Source: Vesta saturnalis (lineage: Eukaryota; Arthropoda; Insecta; Coleoptera; Lampyridae). Taken from it: a stretch of 64,000 nucleotides of DNA. The stretch covers positions 2,320,001 to 2,384,000 of the forward strand of contig JARFJB010001819.1 in the NCBI GenBank assembly GCA_036346205.1, read 5' to 3'. Positions 1-11,828 of the stretch are shown here, piece after piece (position 1 is the first letter of the stretch; the number at the start of each line of letters is the position of its first letter). Under the pieces are notes generated by a model. That model saw only the letters and a list, made by a program, of their open reading frames with translations. It ran no database searches and was not told the origin of the DNA. A program made the position numbers and the translations under genes.

Positions 1-1970
1 TAACTTTATTAGAAGTATTAAGTTACTATACAATGAGGCAGTAGTAGTTGCGCGAATTAGAAATAAGCTAACACCAAACATCCCATTAAAGAGTGGTATC
101 AGACAGCGATGACCAATATCGGGTATTCTCTACGTACTTACTATAGAACCATTTCTTCCAAATTTGCGTAACAAGTTAAGTGGTCTCAAATTACCGCTAA
201 GTCGTCATAAATTAGTGTTATCCACATATGCTGATTATTTAACGGTGTATACCGGAAACGAAAATGATTTTAGGGAAATTGTTAATGTACATATTTATAT
301 ACAGGTTACTCCATATGCTCGGGAGCAACTCTTAATGTGGATAAGTCTGTAGGATTCTGGACCGGGAAGTGGAAAAATAGAATTGACAGTCCAATTGGAT
401 GTAAATGATCCAATGTATATATTAAAATACTAGGTGTCACGTTTTCACACGATAACAGCATTGTCGATAAAAACTGTGTTAAAGAAATACAAGAAAAGTT
501 AGTACAAAAATGTGTTAAATGGGAACCTTTAATGTTACATTATCTTATTATGGAGGAGTAGCACTAATAAATAAATTTATTGCACCACGAATATGGTACT
601 ATCTTCAGGTTCTTCCATTCTGCGACAAAGATTTGTATTTATTTCAAAATATCTTAATAAATGGATTCTGGGTTGGCAGAAAGCTCTGGGTAACCGTAAA
701 ACACTTATATCTTCCGAAGAAAATGGCTCGTTTGGGACTAGTAAATATAAAAATAAAGCAAACATTGTTTCGAATATGGCTAGCAAAAAAATATCTCACG
801 ATAAATGAAGAATCCCACAGGAAATCGTTGTTTGATTACGAGCTAAGGAAAAATAGAAAACAAAACCTTACGTGGCAAAATTTTATGCTTGAAAAAGCCT
901 ATATGATTTTCAAAAACAAGTGCTACAAGCACGCTCCACTTTAAACTTAAAAACGCCCAATTTTCCTGTCACTGCCCAAGACGTTCTAGATATACCTCTC
1001 ACAAATAATGTCCTTTTAAAAGATATCTTCTCTGTAGAAATTAATTAATGTTACATCGGTGAGAAATATTACGGATATGGGAAAAATCACTACCACTGTC
1101 TGACGATCAGATTATAGAGCTAGATGAAAACCAGCAAGCAATCCAAATATGGATAAACAAAATGTACTCTTCTCAGTTAAAATGCCAAGGCCCCAGCATA
1201 AACCATTTCACTTTACACTCACATTAAACAATAGTAAAGATATATCCTTAGAACATTACAAATACACAAAAAGACCTTGACAGGTTTCCTACTAAACTGT
1301 GCATACGGAATGGTAGATCCACTAAAAAATGAGATTACAACGGACGTGGTACACTGGGAAGCCTTAGGCAAGGCAAGTGCGATATCGTGGCGTTTTGCAA
1401 AAGGTAGACTTGCAGACGGAATTTTTCTTAGAAAATGAGCCCTTTCGGGCAATGACAAATGTATCTGGTGTGACGAAATAGCGTCTTCCTGGCACATTAT
1501 ATTGCAGTGTCAACGAACTGGATCTATATGGCAAACAACTAAAATAATGTTCAACAATCTAACTGAAACAAAATTACTTATGGTAGATATTACATCAGGA
1601 GTACAGAATACAACTAAAAATTGCAAACTAGCAAACTTCATCTTAAACATGGCAAAGTCAAGCATCTACAACATATACCCAAAAAAAAAAACTAAGGAAA
1701 ACAAAACGATTGAAAACCCAAGAGAGTACTATCTGCACAACCTGAAAAGTCGTATTACAAAGGAGTTTGTATGGAGCAAGGCAATAAATGACCATGGGCG
1801 CTTTATTAATATGTGGTGTAAAAACAATCATTTGTGCGCAGTTGTAGACGATTCTTTTATTTGCCAATATTAAGTAAGGCATGATTCATATCTGTAATCA
1901 TATAATTTTCTTAATGTTCTCTATTTATATATAATTTGTACATATGATATACGGATGAAATGTCTTAAAA
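1..1970 (+). mobile_element. Decayed Tx1/L1-type non-LTR retrotransposon (3' part)
   Basis: Only the 3' half of a LINE is inside the window, entering from the left edge. Translating from base 2 shows the end of a reverse transcriptase palm region (LYNEAVVVARIRNK, then G-I-R-Q-R), a YADYL version of the YADD box near 222-236, then the thumb-like stretch of the L1/Tx1 clade. A zinc-knuckle-like CIWC...HIILQC motif follows at about 1459-1511. Several frameshifts and stops break the frame. The element ends in an adenine-rich tail that runs into an AC-rich simple repeat. The clade assignment rests on the order of motifs and is an inference. Jockey/R1-like LINEs are less likely because of the long tail after the palm. 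Confidence 0.72.
164..1873 (+). pseudogene. LINE reverse transcriptase C-terminus, broken
   Basis: Readable pieces lie at 164-352 (palm, with YADYL where YADD is expected, so the second catalytic aspartate is lost), 519-944 (thumb and connection; ALINKFIAPRIWYYLQVL and FWVGRKLWVTVKHLYLPKK are typical of Tx1/L1 proteins) and about 1440-1873 (C-terminal CCHC-like zinc knuckle, then a lysine-rich tail). They lie in different frames, so this is a dead copy. In intact LINEs this protein copies the element RNA into DNA at a nicked target. No endonuclease domain is in view because it would lie upstream of the window. Confidence 0.68.
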
Positions 1971-2030
1971 AAACACACACACAAGCACGCACGCACCCAC
2001 TCAACCAAACCACCCACCCACCTACATAAA
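1966..2030. repeat. AC-rich simple repeat at the LINE tail
   Basis: A run of adenines passes into (AC)n, then ACGC and CACC variants. This is the usual poly(A)-to-microsatellite decay of a LINE 3' end and marks its boundary. Confidence 0.75.
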
Positions 2031-2222
2031 CAGTTGGTAATAAATACCTAAAAATTCAAATATCTTAGAAACTGTTAAAGTTATCGATTTAGACAAAGTA
2101 TATCTTTTTTATCTGAAAAACATCAAGGTTTCGTATTTTAATAAAAAAATCCAATCTACTCCATTGCCGCAGAAATTAGGGATTAAACGGTTGCTCTATC
2201 CCTTGATCTTTACGTCACTGTA

Positions 2223-5210
2223 CAAGGTGAGCAAAAGTGGCCTCGAGAAACACCTGGAAATTATTTATAGAATTGTAGGTCCACCGCTAGAGGGCGTAAT
2301 TCAATACCAAAATTTTAAAGTCAAATTTTACAAAATTCGCCTAATTAAAGGGCATTATAAATACGATAATCAGGTTTTACGGAAAATTCTGCGTACTTTT
2401 TATTAAACAAGCTTTAGCCTATCTTTTCAAATAAGGGTGGGCGAGAGTGGGAACCTAGTTATGTTCTGATTAATCGATCTTCGCAAACTTACTATTGTTG
2501 AAAAGAGCTCTTTTCCACCAATTTAAGTATTATATACTCAAGCAACTTAATAAAGTATCGTGCAGATTAGAGGGCCGTATTTATTTTTTTTTAGAAATCT
2601 TCAGAAACGTGTAAACGGTGAACATTTTTTATCAAACCTCAATCAGGCTGGTTAAATTTCGCTACATAAAAATTGAAGTATCAGTAAAACTTGCCAATTC
2701 GATAAGTTTTATCAAACAATATACATTAGCAAACAAATTTTGAAAATATGATGTGTATCACATATTATGAAAATTGCTCAAGAATAACCATATTTGGTAT
2801 ATTTTAACACTTACAGTTACACAGTAGTTAATATATTAAATAAATTATCAGTTGAAATCAAGTAGGCTATGATTAATACGAAAACATATGCCAAAAATTA
2901 TTAGTCTTGTTGCAGTTGTTGATTTATTCAGGTAATCATTTACGATATCATAATTAGAAAAATATGATGCTTACAAATGAAGAAGCTTTTGACATGTTGG
3001 CTGTTTATTTCGAAGCATGAGAAATGCAACTGTTGCTTCCAGAGTTTATGCGCTGCAGTAGTCAAACAGAAGACAACACAGCAACAGAGTATTTCTTCGA
3101 ATCGCTCAACGTTTGCGTACTACAGGAAGTGTTCATCTTTCTGTGTATCGAAGACGTGGTAGAGGCACAGCATAATATGTTTGTTATTATGCTGTGGTTG
3201 AGGTTTATTAATATTTTTCGCATGCGCAATCTTTAAAAGCCAGTACCTACCTATAATTTCCACATTTTTAATTTTTCAATTATATCTAAGTAAATGTCAT
3301 TATGTCATAATTTTATTAATTTGTGATAAAATCTTTAGTTTGTTGAGTGTTTAATGTGGTCTGCTATTTTTTTGTGCAGCTCTATTAATAAAACATCAAA
3401 TAAGTTCAGTTTAGTAATTACTTAAGAAATAAATTTTACTTAGAACAATATCATAAATAACTATTATTACCAAAATTGTATTATTGGTATCAAACAATAA
3501 AAATATAAAATAATGAGAGGCCAGGCGAAAAACTTTCGTAAAAGCACCATACGAGTTAAAGCACTTGAAGACTTTTTTCGCTTGTTAACAACGAAATATT
3601 TTTATTTTAGATTGCACCCATATCACATAGTCCTACACCAAGGTTTAAATGCTAGAGATTTCAATAACAGACTGGATTATTGTAACTGACTATAAAATAT
3701 GATAGGAGAAAATCCTGAAATACTTCACATATTATGTGGTCAGATGAAGCAACATTTTGGAGTGATGGTAGTGTAAATCGCCATAACATGCACTATTGGT
3801 CAGACACAAATCAGGGTCGTTGCTCTGTAAGTGTGGTGCGGCATTCTCGGTAGACAAATAATAGGACCATATTTTTTTAATGAAAGTCTTAATGGGAAAA
3901 GATATTTAGATTTTTTAACAAACGAATTGCCACTTCTTTTAGAAGGCGTACGATTGGTAATTCGTCGTGATAAGTCTTTACAACATGATGGGTTTCCATC
4001 ATATTACTCTAGGGATGTTCGGAATTTTTTAAATCACACATATCCTGACAGATGGATAGGATGTGGAAGCTTATTTCACTGGCCAGCCAGATCCCCAGAT
4101 CTGACGTGTTTAGATTTTTATTTGTGGGGGCAATTAAAGGAACTTGTTTTTGCCAACAGACCCACAACAAGGGCTTACATGATCACAAGGATACGAAATG
4201 CATACAAAGCATTTCAGCGGCAGAAATTGAACTTCCGTCTTATCCACCCGCCAGAGACTGGAATGTTGTATTGAAAATGATGAACGACAGTTTGAACGTC
4301 TGGGGCGGCACTAATCACATTCTTGGAGTTGTTTGTTGTAATTTTTTTAAATTGTTGATTGTTAGATTGGTTAAATTGTTTTCAGATTTGTTAGCTAGTA
4401 TATATTGTTTTACAAGAATTATCGAATAGCGAAATTTACCTATACCTACCTTTTTTTGTTTACTTTTGGTGTGGCGGTCAACTGAAAATAATAAGAGGCA
4501 TTTTTCTTTATGTTTACAATAAAATTATTTTTAAGTATTTTTAATTGTAGATACGCCAAACGAAGAGTTAACAAAGATTACCTTTTAGATATCGCCCTCT
4601 AGTAGGGACGGTAACATGTTCACCGTATACTTGTTTCTTAAGATATCTCGGGGATAGAAAACAGGTATCGCATGCGGTTTTTCGCCATTTTGTTGCTAAT
4701 TTGGTCTACTTTCATAATCCATTGTTAAACCTGCATGCTTCCATTTAATATTTTCCAAGGAGAACTAGATTTCTAAAAAAAAATAATCTGCACGTTACTT
4801 ATTAAGTTGTGTTGAATATATAACACTTACATTTGTGGAAAAGAACTCTTTTCAACAAGAGTAGGTTTGCGAAGATCGATTAAGCAGAACCGCACTTAAC
4901 AGGCGTTTTTTCATAACTAGGTTCTCACTCTCCCCACCTCTTATTTGAAAAGATAGACTAAAACTTGTTTAATAAAAACTACGCAGAATTTTCCGTAGAA
5001 CCTGATTATCGCATTTATAATGCCCTTCAATTAGACAAATTTTGTAAAATTTTGGTATTCAATTACGCCCTCTAGCAGTGGACCTACAATTGTGTAAATA
5101 ATTTCCAGGTGTTTCTCGAGGTCACTTTTGTTATAAAATTTTTTTTTCCAAAGTTATACTATAATCAGATCTGAAGATATGGCCGACGGCCGTTCTTGTT
5201 TGTCACCCGG
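2223..5210 (+). mobile_element. DD41D Tc1/mariner element A with long TIRs
   Basis: The element is bounded by TA at both ends (2221-2222 and 5211-5212). Inverted repeats of several hundred bp run from 2223 to about 2630 and from about 4570 to 5210, recognisable by the shared block around CTCGAGAAACACCTGGAAAT and by the CGCCCTCTAG block. The left arm lacks roughly 80 bp near its tip that the right arm keeps. The right tip (CACCCGG before TA) matches the tips of element E, so A and E belong to one subfamily. A broken transposase lies between the arms. Confidence 0.85.
2964..4280 (+). pseudogene. DD41D transposase of element A, broken
   Basis: The N-terminal helix-turn-helix region is at about 2964-3170 (MMLTNEEAFDMLAVYFEA, then stop and frame changes). 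An intron acceptor TTTATTTTAG ends at 3610, at the same position as in element E. The catalytic part runs to about 4280. The first Asp sits in WSDEATFW (about 3740) and the second in the HDG motif (about 3988). The third is in DLTCLDFYLWG, with 41 residues between the second and third Asp, the DD41D (rosa/Visitor-like) spacing of the Tc1/mariner superfamily. HDGAPPH has decayed to HDGFPSY. Stops at 3688 and elsewhere make it non-functional. The intact enzyme would cut and paste the element at TA sites. Confidence 0.82.
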
Positions 5211-5214
5211 TACA

Positions 5215-5456
5215 TACTAAAAACGTAATAATAAGTGAAACCAATATATGTACTTTACATCTCTATATATTAATACCAAGGATGAGAAAAACACCTTTTT
5301 TCGTTTTGGAGATATTTCAAAAATCAACATTTTTTTTGGAACTTTGACACCCTGTGTCTTTTGTATTATCAATATTTTATTAAAGCAAGTTGCGTGAGAT
5401 CGTAATATTTTGAGGCCGAGAATCTTACATTTCACTTTGGACCATTACTTACAGAC
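5215..5456. other. Spacer, possibly a lone DD41D terminal repeat
   Basis: No gene is seen. The text has the flavour of the local DD41D inverted repeats (GGAGATATTTCAAAAATC, GACACCCTGTGTC) and ends in GACCACCTCG directly before TATATA. It may be one orphaned terminal repeat, but no partner arm was found. Confidence 0.35.
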
Positions 5457-5462
5457 CACCTC

Positions 5463-5521
<59 letters not shown>
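5457..5521. repeat. (TA)n microsatellite
   Basis: About 32 uninterrupted TA units next to the left arm of PLE1. Confidence 0.97.
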
Positions 5522-5523
<2 letters not shown>

Positions 5524-6944
5524 ATAAGTTTATTGAATGCAGTCAATTATGAAGGCCAAAAGTAAAAACCCTTTGTTAATGTAAAGCTTTCGGAATGCTT
5601 TATTCCTTTATCAAGACAAGCTACTATAAATATAATTAAATTATTTATAAATTAAATAACAATAAGAAACATACCTAACGTGAGTTAAATAATAAAGTTA
5701 AAACAGAACTAACAATAGGAATTTGCAGGAAACTAAATTTAATTGACAGTGTGTCAATAGTAAAACTAAATGGAATGTGACATAATACAAATGGTTAGTT
5801 ACGTATTAAAAACATTAACAACGGTAAGTGTTATGTTATCAAAAGGAAAAAGAACATTAACAAAATTACTAGAAGAATGGACAATATTAACTAAAGTTTA
5901 CCACATTTTAGAGACAAAATTTTTTTTTTTTGTATATATTAACTATTAGTAGAAATTTGATTAAAACTATGTTCATAAGATAAGATGTAATTATAAATAA
6001 TGCTAAGTTTATTAATATCTGATTTTTATTAAGAGTGTTGCTGTTTTCATTAATGCAGACCATTTCACGAAAAGACGTTTAGTTAAATTATTTTCTTTGC
6101 ATAATATAGTAACTTCATTAAAATTCATGTCATGGTTTTGTTGGATGACATGCTCAGCTAACTTCATGAAGCAATTTTCCTTTTACAATCACTTTTGTGA
6201 GATGTTATTCTCCCTAATAAATTTCTAGATGTTTGCCCTATGTACACTTTAAAACAATCCTTACATGGGATAGAATAAACTATATTTGAATTTTCTAAAG
6301 TTGTTAAGGAGATTTAATTTTAGTATATAAGTTACGTAAAGTTTTGATGTTACTTGTGGCTATCTTGGCATTGAGTACCTTGAGAACTTTTAATATCTGA
6401 GGGTGAGAAAAGGTATATAAGGCAATGAACCATATGATATACTATTATTGTCATAATTAATATTATTATTTTGTTCCAATTTTGTTTAGAATTAATACAA
6501 TGCGGTGTATTGAAAATAAGTTTATTAAGTAAATATCTAGGAAAAGAATTTTCTAGTAATATATTTCTAATGTATTAAGACCATTTTAAGGTAATTAATA
6601 TAGAAAGTTTTATGACTCTATTTATTAATGCTAAGACAAGATTGGTTTCATCTTAAAAGGATGTTGTGAGTGATAACTAATGAATCGATTACTAAAAAGG
6701 TTTTCTATACCATTCTGTACGTAATATGTTGTGAAATCTCTGTGGATCAACATACCTAAGAATGGTATGCAATTATATCATCTCTTTCATATTGAACTGT
6801 AAATGTTCATTGTAATTATTAAAGATTGCCAAAACTTCGTCTATTTTGTCTTCTGTTAAATGGATTAAGTCATCAACATATCTCTTAACGAAAGGTACAT
6901 GGAAATGTATTTTATCTAAACAAGCAGTAATCAAGTCATCAGTA
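5521..6944 (-). repeat. Left inverted arm of PLE1
   Basis: Reverse complement of about 7915-9340. Read on the minus strand it repeats the end of the reverse transcriptase from the DDLITACLDK region onward, the CKDCFKVYIGQTSR endonuclease motif (minus strand, about 6230-6270) and the tail with the hammerhead-like core. Only scattered substitutions and a few small indels separate the arms. Confidence 0.9.
5583..5620 (-). ncRNA. Hammerhead-ribozyme-like core, inverted copy
   Basis: Minus-strand copy of the motif described at 9241-9273: TTGATAA, a 5-bp stem GGAAT/ATTCC, then GAAA. It is inverted because it lies in the left PLE1 arm. Confidence 0.45.
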
Positions 6945-7504
6945 AAATTACATTAGAAATCTGGAACCCTTAAACCAAAATTTGTTTAGTTATTTAAAAA
7001 TAAAATCGAACAACAAATTTATAAATTTAAATTTACAATTTTAAGATATGAATTTAAGTTTATAAATAATTTTTTAAAATTAGAATTATGTTATTGAAAT
7101 TTGAATTAATTTAAATAAATATTTTAAAAAATAATGAATAAAAGTTATTTTGATAAATAGTTTGTTTGTATAAATATAAAAATTATAAATATCAAATAAT
7201 TGAAATTCATTTAATAAATAAAATTTTATTAAAGTAATTAAATCAATTGTATGAAGTATTAATGTATTTTAATCACAGTATTTATTAAAATAATGCAAGT
7301 GAATAATCGTACAAAATTTGTAGTTCATCGAAAGTCGAATCAAAATTTAATTTTAAATGTTCAGTATTATAAGAAACCATAATATATATAAAATTGATAT
7401 CATATATAAAACATAATATAAGTAATAATAAGTAAAACTTGATTAGAAATTAGAAGCGATTTGGTTAAGATTTGTGTTAGATATTTAGCAAGTTTACTAT
7501 TAGG
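6945..7504. other. AT-rich spacer of the PLE1 hairpin
   Basis: Very AT-rich sequence between the two arms, without a credible ORF. From 7448 a second, smaller foldback begins whose right half is inside the PLE1 coding region. Confidence 0.6.
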
Positions 7505-7592
7505 AATTTATTGAAGAAACAATAGGTCTGACAGATAATTCAGTTGCTAAATATCTAACACAAATCTTAACCAAATCATACAACGCTTCTAA
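7448..7592. repeat. Small inverted repeat at the PLE1 5' junction
   Basis: GATTTGGTTAAGATTTGTG and its complement CACAAATCTTAACCAAATC flank a spacer of about 50 bases. Arms are about 40 bp. The right arm is coding sequence, so the left arm is a second inverted self-copy, as if the copying enzyme switched strand twice. Confidence 0.75.
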
Positions 7593-8800
7593 CGATTTCT
7601 ACATCAAAGATTCTTTTACTTTCAGTAAATTCATTAATAACTTCCAATTACCTGTAAATTATGTTTTAGTTAGTTTTGATGTTGTATCTTTATTCACCAA
7701 TCTTCCTTTAACGTTAATTATAATGAGCATTGAAAAACATTGGTCTTCTATTTCTGTTAATTGTAAAATGAACCTGAACACATTTAAAAATTTACTAAAA
7801 TTTGTTTTTGATTCGACTTACGTTATTTTTGATAATAACTACTACAAACAAATTTTTGGTACCCTTATGGGTTCCACGATTTCTCCAATCCTGTGCAATT
7901 TTGTACTTGATGACTTGATTACTGCTTGTTTAGATAAAATACATTTCCATGTACCTTTCGTTAAGAGATATGTTGATGACTTAATCCTATCTGTAACAGA
8001 AGACAAAATAGACGAAGTTTTGGCAATCTTTAATAATTACAATGAACATTTACAGTTCACATATGAAAGAGATGATAACAATTGCATACCATTCTTAGGT
8101 ATGTTGATCCACAGAGACTTTCACAACATATTACGTACAGAATGGTATAGAAAACCTTTTTAGTAATCGATTCATTAGTTATCACTCACAACATCCTTTA
8201 AGATGAAAACCAATCTTGTCTTAGCATTAAAAAATAGAGTCATAAAACTTTCTCATATTAATTACCTTAAAAATGGTCTTAATACACTTAGAAATATATT
8301 ACTAGAAAATTCTTTTCCTAGATATTTACTTAATAAACTTATTTTCAATACACCGCATTGTATTAATTCTAAACAAAATTGCGAACAAAATAATAATATT
8401 AATTATGACAATAATAGTATATCATATGGTTCATTGCCTTATATACCTTTTCTCACACCTCAGATATTAAAAGTTCTCAAGGTACTCAATGCCAAGATAG
8501 CCACAAGTAACATCAAAACTTTACGTAACTTATATACTAAAATTAAATCTCCTTAACAACTTTAGAAAATTCAAATATAGTTTATTCTATCCCATGTAAG
8601 GATTGTTTTAAAGTGTACATAGGGCAAACATCTAGAAATTTATTAGGAGAATAACATCTCACAAAAGTGATTGTAGAAGGAAAATTGCTTCATGTAGTTA
8701 GCTGAGCATGTCATCCAACAAAACCATGACATGAATTTTAATGAAGTTACTATATTATGCAAAGAAAATAATTTAACTAAACGTCTTTTCGTGAAATGGT
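7505..8800 (+). pseudogene. Penelope-like reverse transcriptase plus GIY-YIG endonuclease, partial
   Basis: Palm motifs in order: SFDVVSLFTNLPL (7672-7710), GTLMGSTISPILCNFVLDDL (7858-7917), the catalytic YVDDLILSV (7969-7995) and FLGMLIHRD (8092-8120). The segment 7723-8163 is open for 146 codons. A stop at 8161 separates it from the connection domain at 8203-8556, and a stop at 8554 separates that from the endonuclease (VYSIPCKDC then VYIGQTSRN, about 8578-8640). The endonuclease is cut by a stop shortly afterwards. This fused RT/GIY-YIG layout is diagnostic of Penelope-like elements. The protein's N-terminal region is missing. Confidence 0.88.
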
Positions 8801-9236
8801 CTGCATTAATGAAAACAGCAACACTCTTAATAAAAATCAGATATTAATAAACTTAGCATTATTTATAATTACATCTTATCTTATGAACATAGTTTTAATC
8901 AAATTTCTACTAATAGTTAATATATACAAAAAAAAAATTTTGTCTCTAAAATGTGGTAAACTTTAGTTAATATTGTCCATTCTTCTAGTAATTTTGTTAA
9001 TGTTCTTTTTCCTTTTTGATAACATAACACTTACCGTTGTTAATGTTTTAATACGTAACTAACCATTTGTATTATGTCACATTCCATTTAGTTTTACTAT
9101 TGACACACTGTCAATTAAATTTAGTTTCCTGCAAATTCCTATTGTTAGTTCTGTTTTTAACTTTATTATTTAACTCACGTTAGGTATGTTTCTTATTGTT
9201 ATTTAATTTATAAATAATTTAATTATATTTATAGTA

Positions 9237-9276
9237 GCTTGTCTTGATAAAGGAATAAAGCATTCCGAAAGCTTGC
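9237..9276 (+). ncRNA. Degenerate hammerhead-ribozyme-like core in the PLE1 tail
   Basis: CTTGATAA, then GGAAT-AAAGC-ATTCC (5-bp stem II with a 5-base loop), then GAAA. The order matches the hammerhead core CTGATGA / stem II / GAAA, with one extra base and a G-to-A change in the first box. Penelope-like elements are known to carry minimal hammerheads in their terminal regions. Stems I and III cannot be completed with confidence, so activity is doubtful. Confidence 0.5.
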
Positions 9277-9369
9277 ACATTAACAAAGGGTTTTTACTTT
9301 TGGCCTTCATAATTGACTGCATTCAATAAACTTATCTTATATTCATTATCAGTCAAGATTACCCACTTA

Positions 9370-9371
<2 letters not shown>

Positions 9372-9422
<51 letters not shown>
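9372..9422. repeat. (TA)n microsatellite, left part
   Basis: About 25 TA units. It continues at 11779 on the far side of element B, so B sits inside one TA tract. Confidence 0.95.
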
Positions 9423-9427
<5 letters not shown>

Positions 9428-11775
9428 GTCCGGAAAATGTGGGAAATCTGTCGGATTCAGATAGAAGACGAAAAAATAACATGACAAGTTCCTATAATTT
9501 TTTTTCCTCCAGACCCTCCCTATGGAGGTGTGAGCCCCGAAAGGACGCCGCTGGAAATAGGTTTTTCTTGAATAACTTTTAAAGTACTTGATATAATTTA
9601 AAAAAATTCAGAATGATGGGCACTAGTAAGGGCCTCTTAAAATAGTATCCTTGAAACATATTTAGCGTGTTTAGTTTACCAGGGATGGACTAAGTTGTTC
9701 ACCTTAACGCCCAAATTTTTAACACCCTGTATGATAAAGATCTAAAAAAAATATTTTTGGGTAGCTTAAACCTTTACCTAAAAAAAGGTATACTTGTATC
9801 GATAAAATAAACTATTTTCGAGAAAAAAAATAATAAACGAATTAATGTTTCACAGTTAATAAATTATTTAAAAAAATTAAGCCAGTGTTTTTTCGAATTT
9901 TTACGAGAAAACACTTATAATAATAAATTAGGAAAACCAAATTAAACATATTAATTATTTAAAAAATGTTGCAAACTTAAGTGAGTTTATTGATCCACGA
10001 GGTATAATTTTATTTCTTGTTCATTTTATTTATTATCTTCACTCAAGAAAACATATGTCAAACATTCCTATGATACGAAATAAATAAATAACCTGCATTT
10101 TAGAACTTGACATTTGTCACATCGCTGATACATTGATCGACATTAATTTACTTTAAATTTACTGATTTTTGGATTTCGTAGTGATTTGAATTGTAAACTT
10201 ATTCGAAATATGGAATTCACTTTTATTGAATATGCAGATATGCATCTCATGCATGGTCTTCCCTCTTGCAATGCTTTGGAAGCAAGAAGATTATATCACG
10301 AGAGACTTCCTAATCGTACTATTCCAAATCAGAAGACATTTCAACGAATCGATCAACGTCTAAGAGAGAATGGTGAGTGATTTCGGTTACCAAAGTAATA
10401 ATACTAACTTTCTTTAAAACTTTAGGAATGTTTAAGAAAGAAAGTACTGATGCTGGTCTGACAAGAACAATGCGTACGGTGGAATTAGAGGAAAATATTT
10501 TGAATGCTGTAGATGGCACTCCTTCAACGAGCACTCGCAAATTAGCCGCTTTAATAAGCCGAAAACAATAATTCATGAAGTTCTTCAAAAACAACTGTTA
10601 TACACATCTCATTTTCAAAAAGTGCATGAATTTATTCCTGAGGATTTTCCTCGTAGAATGCAGTTCGCAAACTGGCTATTGGATCAGCAATGAAATAATG
10701 AAAACTTCATTAGCGCTATTCTTTTTACAGATGAAGCAGCTTTTACCAAAAATTGTATCACGAATTTACACAACTCGCACGTATGGGCTGATGAAAATCC
10801 TCGTGCAACTATTGTTTCGCATCATCAACATCAGTTTCAAGCAATTAATATCTCGGCAGGAGTTATTGGCAATTTTTTGATTGGACCATTTGTATTGCCG
10901 ACGCGATTGAATGGACAACTTTATTTGGAGTTCACCCAGAACGCTTTTCAAGATTTAATAGAGCATTTACCTCTTGAAACCCGCCGAAACATGTACTTTA
11001 TGCACGATGGGGCACCACCTCATTTTAGCGTTGCTGTGCGGGAACACTTAAATAACGTCTATCCAAACCGTTGGATAGGTAGAGGTGGACCTATCGCCTG
11101 GCCTCCTAGAACTCCCGACCTGACGCCTATGGATTTTTACCTGTGGGGACACCTCAAAACCTTGGTGTATTCCAGTCCCGTTGATACTAGGGTGGAGCTT
11201 CTACAGAGAATCACGTTTCATTGTGATGTGCTAAGGAACAATGTGGGGTTATTGTGGCTGGTACAGCAGTACTCAATTCGTCGTGCACGCGAGTGTATCA
11301 GACTTCACGGAGCCCATGTTGAACCCACTTTTTAATTAAATGAAAATGAAACATAAATTCGTTTATTATTTTTTTTTTCTCGAAAATAGTTAATTTTATC
11401 GATATAAGTATACCTTTTTTAGAGAAAGGTTCAAACTACCCAAAAATATTTTTTTAAAGCTTTATCATACAGGGTGTTAAAAATTTAGGCGTTAAGGTGT
11501 ACAACTTAGTCCATCCCTGGTAAACTGAACAAGCTAAATATGTTTCAAGGATACTATTTTAAGAGGCCCTTACTAGTGGCCATCATACTGAATTTTTATT
11601 AAATTATGTCAAGTACTTTAAAAGTTATTCAGGAAAAACTTATTTCCAGCGGCGTCCTTTACGAGCTCATATCTCCGTAGGGAGGGTCTGGAGGAAAAAA
11701 TTTTGTAGGAACTTGTCATGTTATTTTTTGCCTTCTATCTAAATCCGAGAGATTTCCCACATTTTTCCGGGCACC

Positions 11776-11778
<3 letters not shown>
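9423..11778 (+). mobile_element. DD41D Tc1/mariner element B with long TIRs
   Basis: Inverted repeats of about 425 bp run from 9423 to 9850 and from 11352 to 11778. Shared blocks include GTGGGAAATCTxTCxG at the tips, the CATCCCTGG block and AACACCCTGTATGATAAAG. The left tip has lost the first few bases of the CAGGGTG end kept on the right. TA repeats flank both sides, as expected of a TA-targeting element. The TIR sequence differs from those of A, C, D and E, so this is a separate subfamily. Confidence 0.88.
10186..11335 (+). pseudogene. DD41D transposase of element B, with intron, nearly readable
   Basis: Exon 1 (10186-10372) gives an N-terminal helix-turn-helix region (FTFIEYADMHLMHGL and following). 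A 53-bp intron (10373-10425, GTGAGT...TTTAG) joins in phase 1 to MFKKESTDAGLTRTMRT. A frameshift near 10560 and a stop at 10690 (LLDQQ-stop) break the middle. The first catalytic Asp is in LFTDEAAF (about 10731). The C-terminal piece 10877-11335 is open and carries MHDGAPPHFS and DLTPMDFYLWG with exactly 41 residues between the two Asp. All three catalytic residues survive, making it the best preserved DD41D copy here. Confidence 0.87.

Positions 11779-11824
<46 letters not shown>
11779..11824. repeat. (TA)n microsatellite, right part
   Basis: TA units continuing the tract interrupted by element B. Confidence 0.95.

Positions 11825-11828
<4 letters not shown>

Larger units (their letters stand above)
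5521..9340 (+). mobile_element. Penelope-like retroelement PLE1 with giant inverted repeat
   Basis: A sense copy covering reverse transcriptase, GIY-YIG endonuclease and 3' tail (about 7505-9340) faces an inverted copy of its own 3' 1.4 kb (5521-6944). The arms pair closely over their whole length: the first bases of the left arm are the complement of 9310-9340 and its last bases the complement of about 7915. The non-paired middle is about 1 kb. Partially inverted and permuted copies are a known habit of Penelope-like elements. (TA)n tracts flank both sides. It is probably immobile now, since the N-terminal part of the protein is absent and the endonuclease is broken. Confidence 0.85.

Noticed and set aside
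9294..9582. ORFs of up to 89 codons across the TA tract on both strands (YIYIYI runs; similar at 34004 and 35980)
   Set aside because: They are produced by the stop-free TA repeat and carry no other coding signal.
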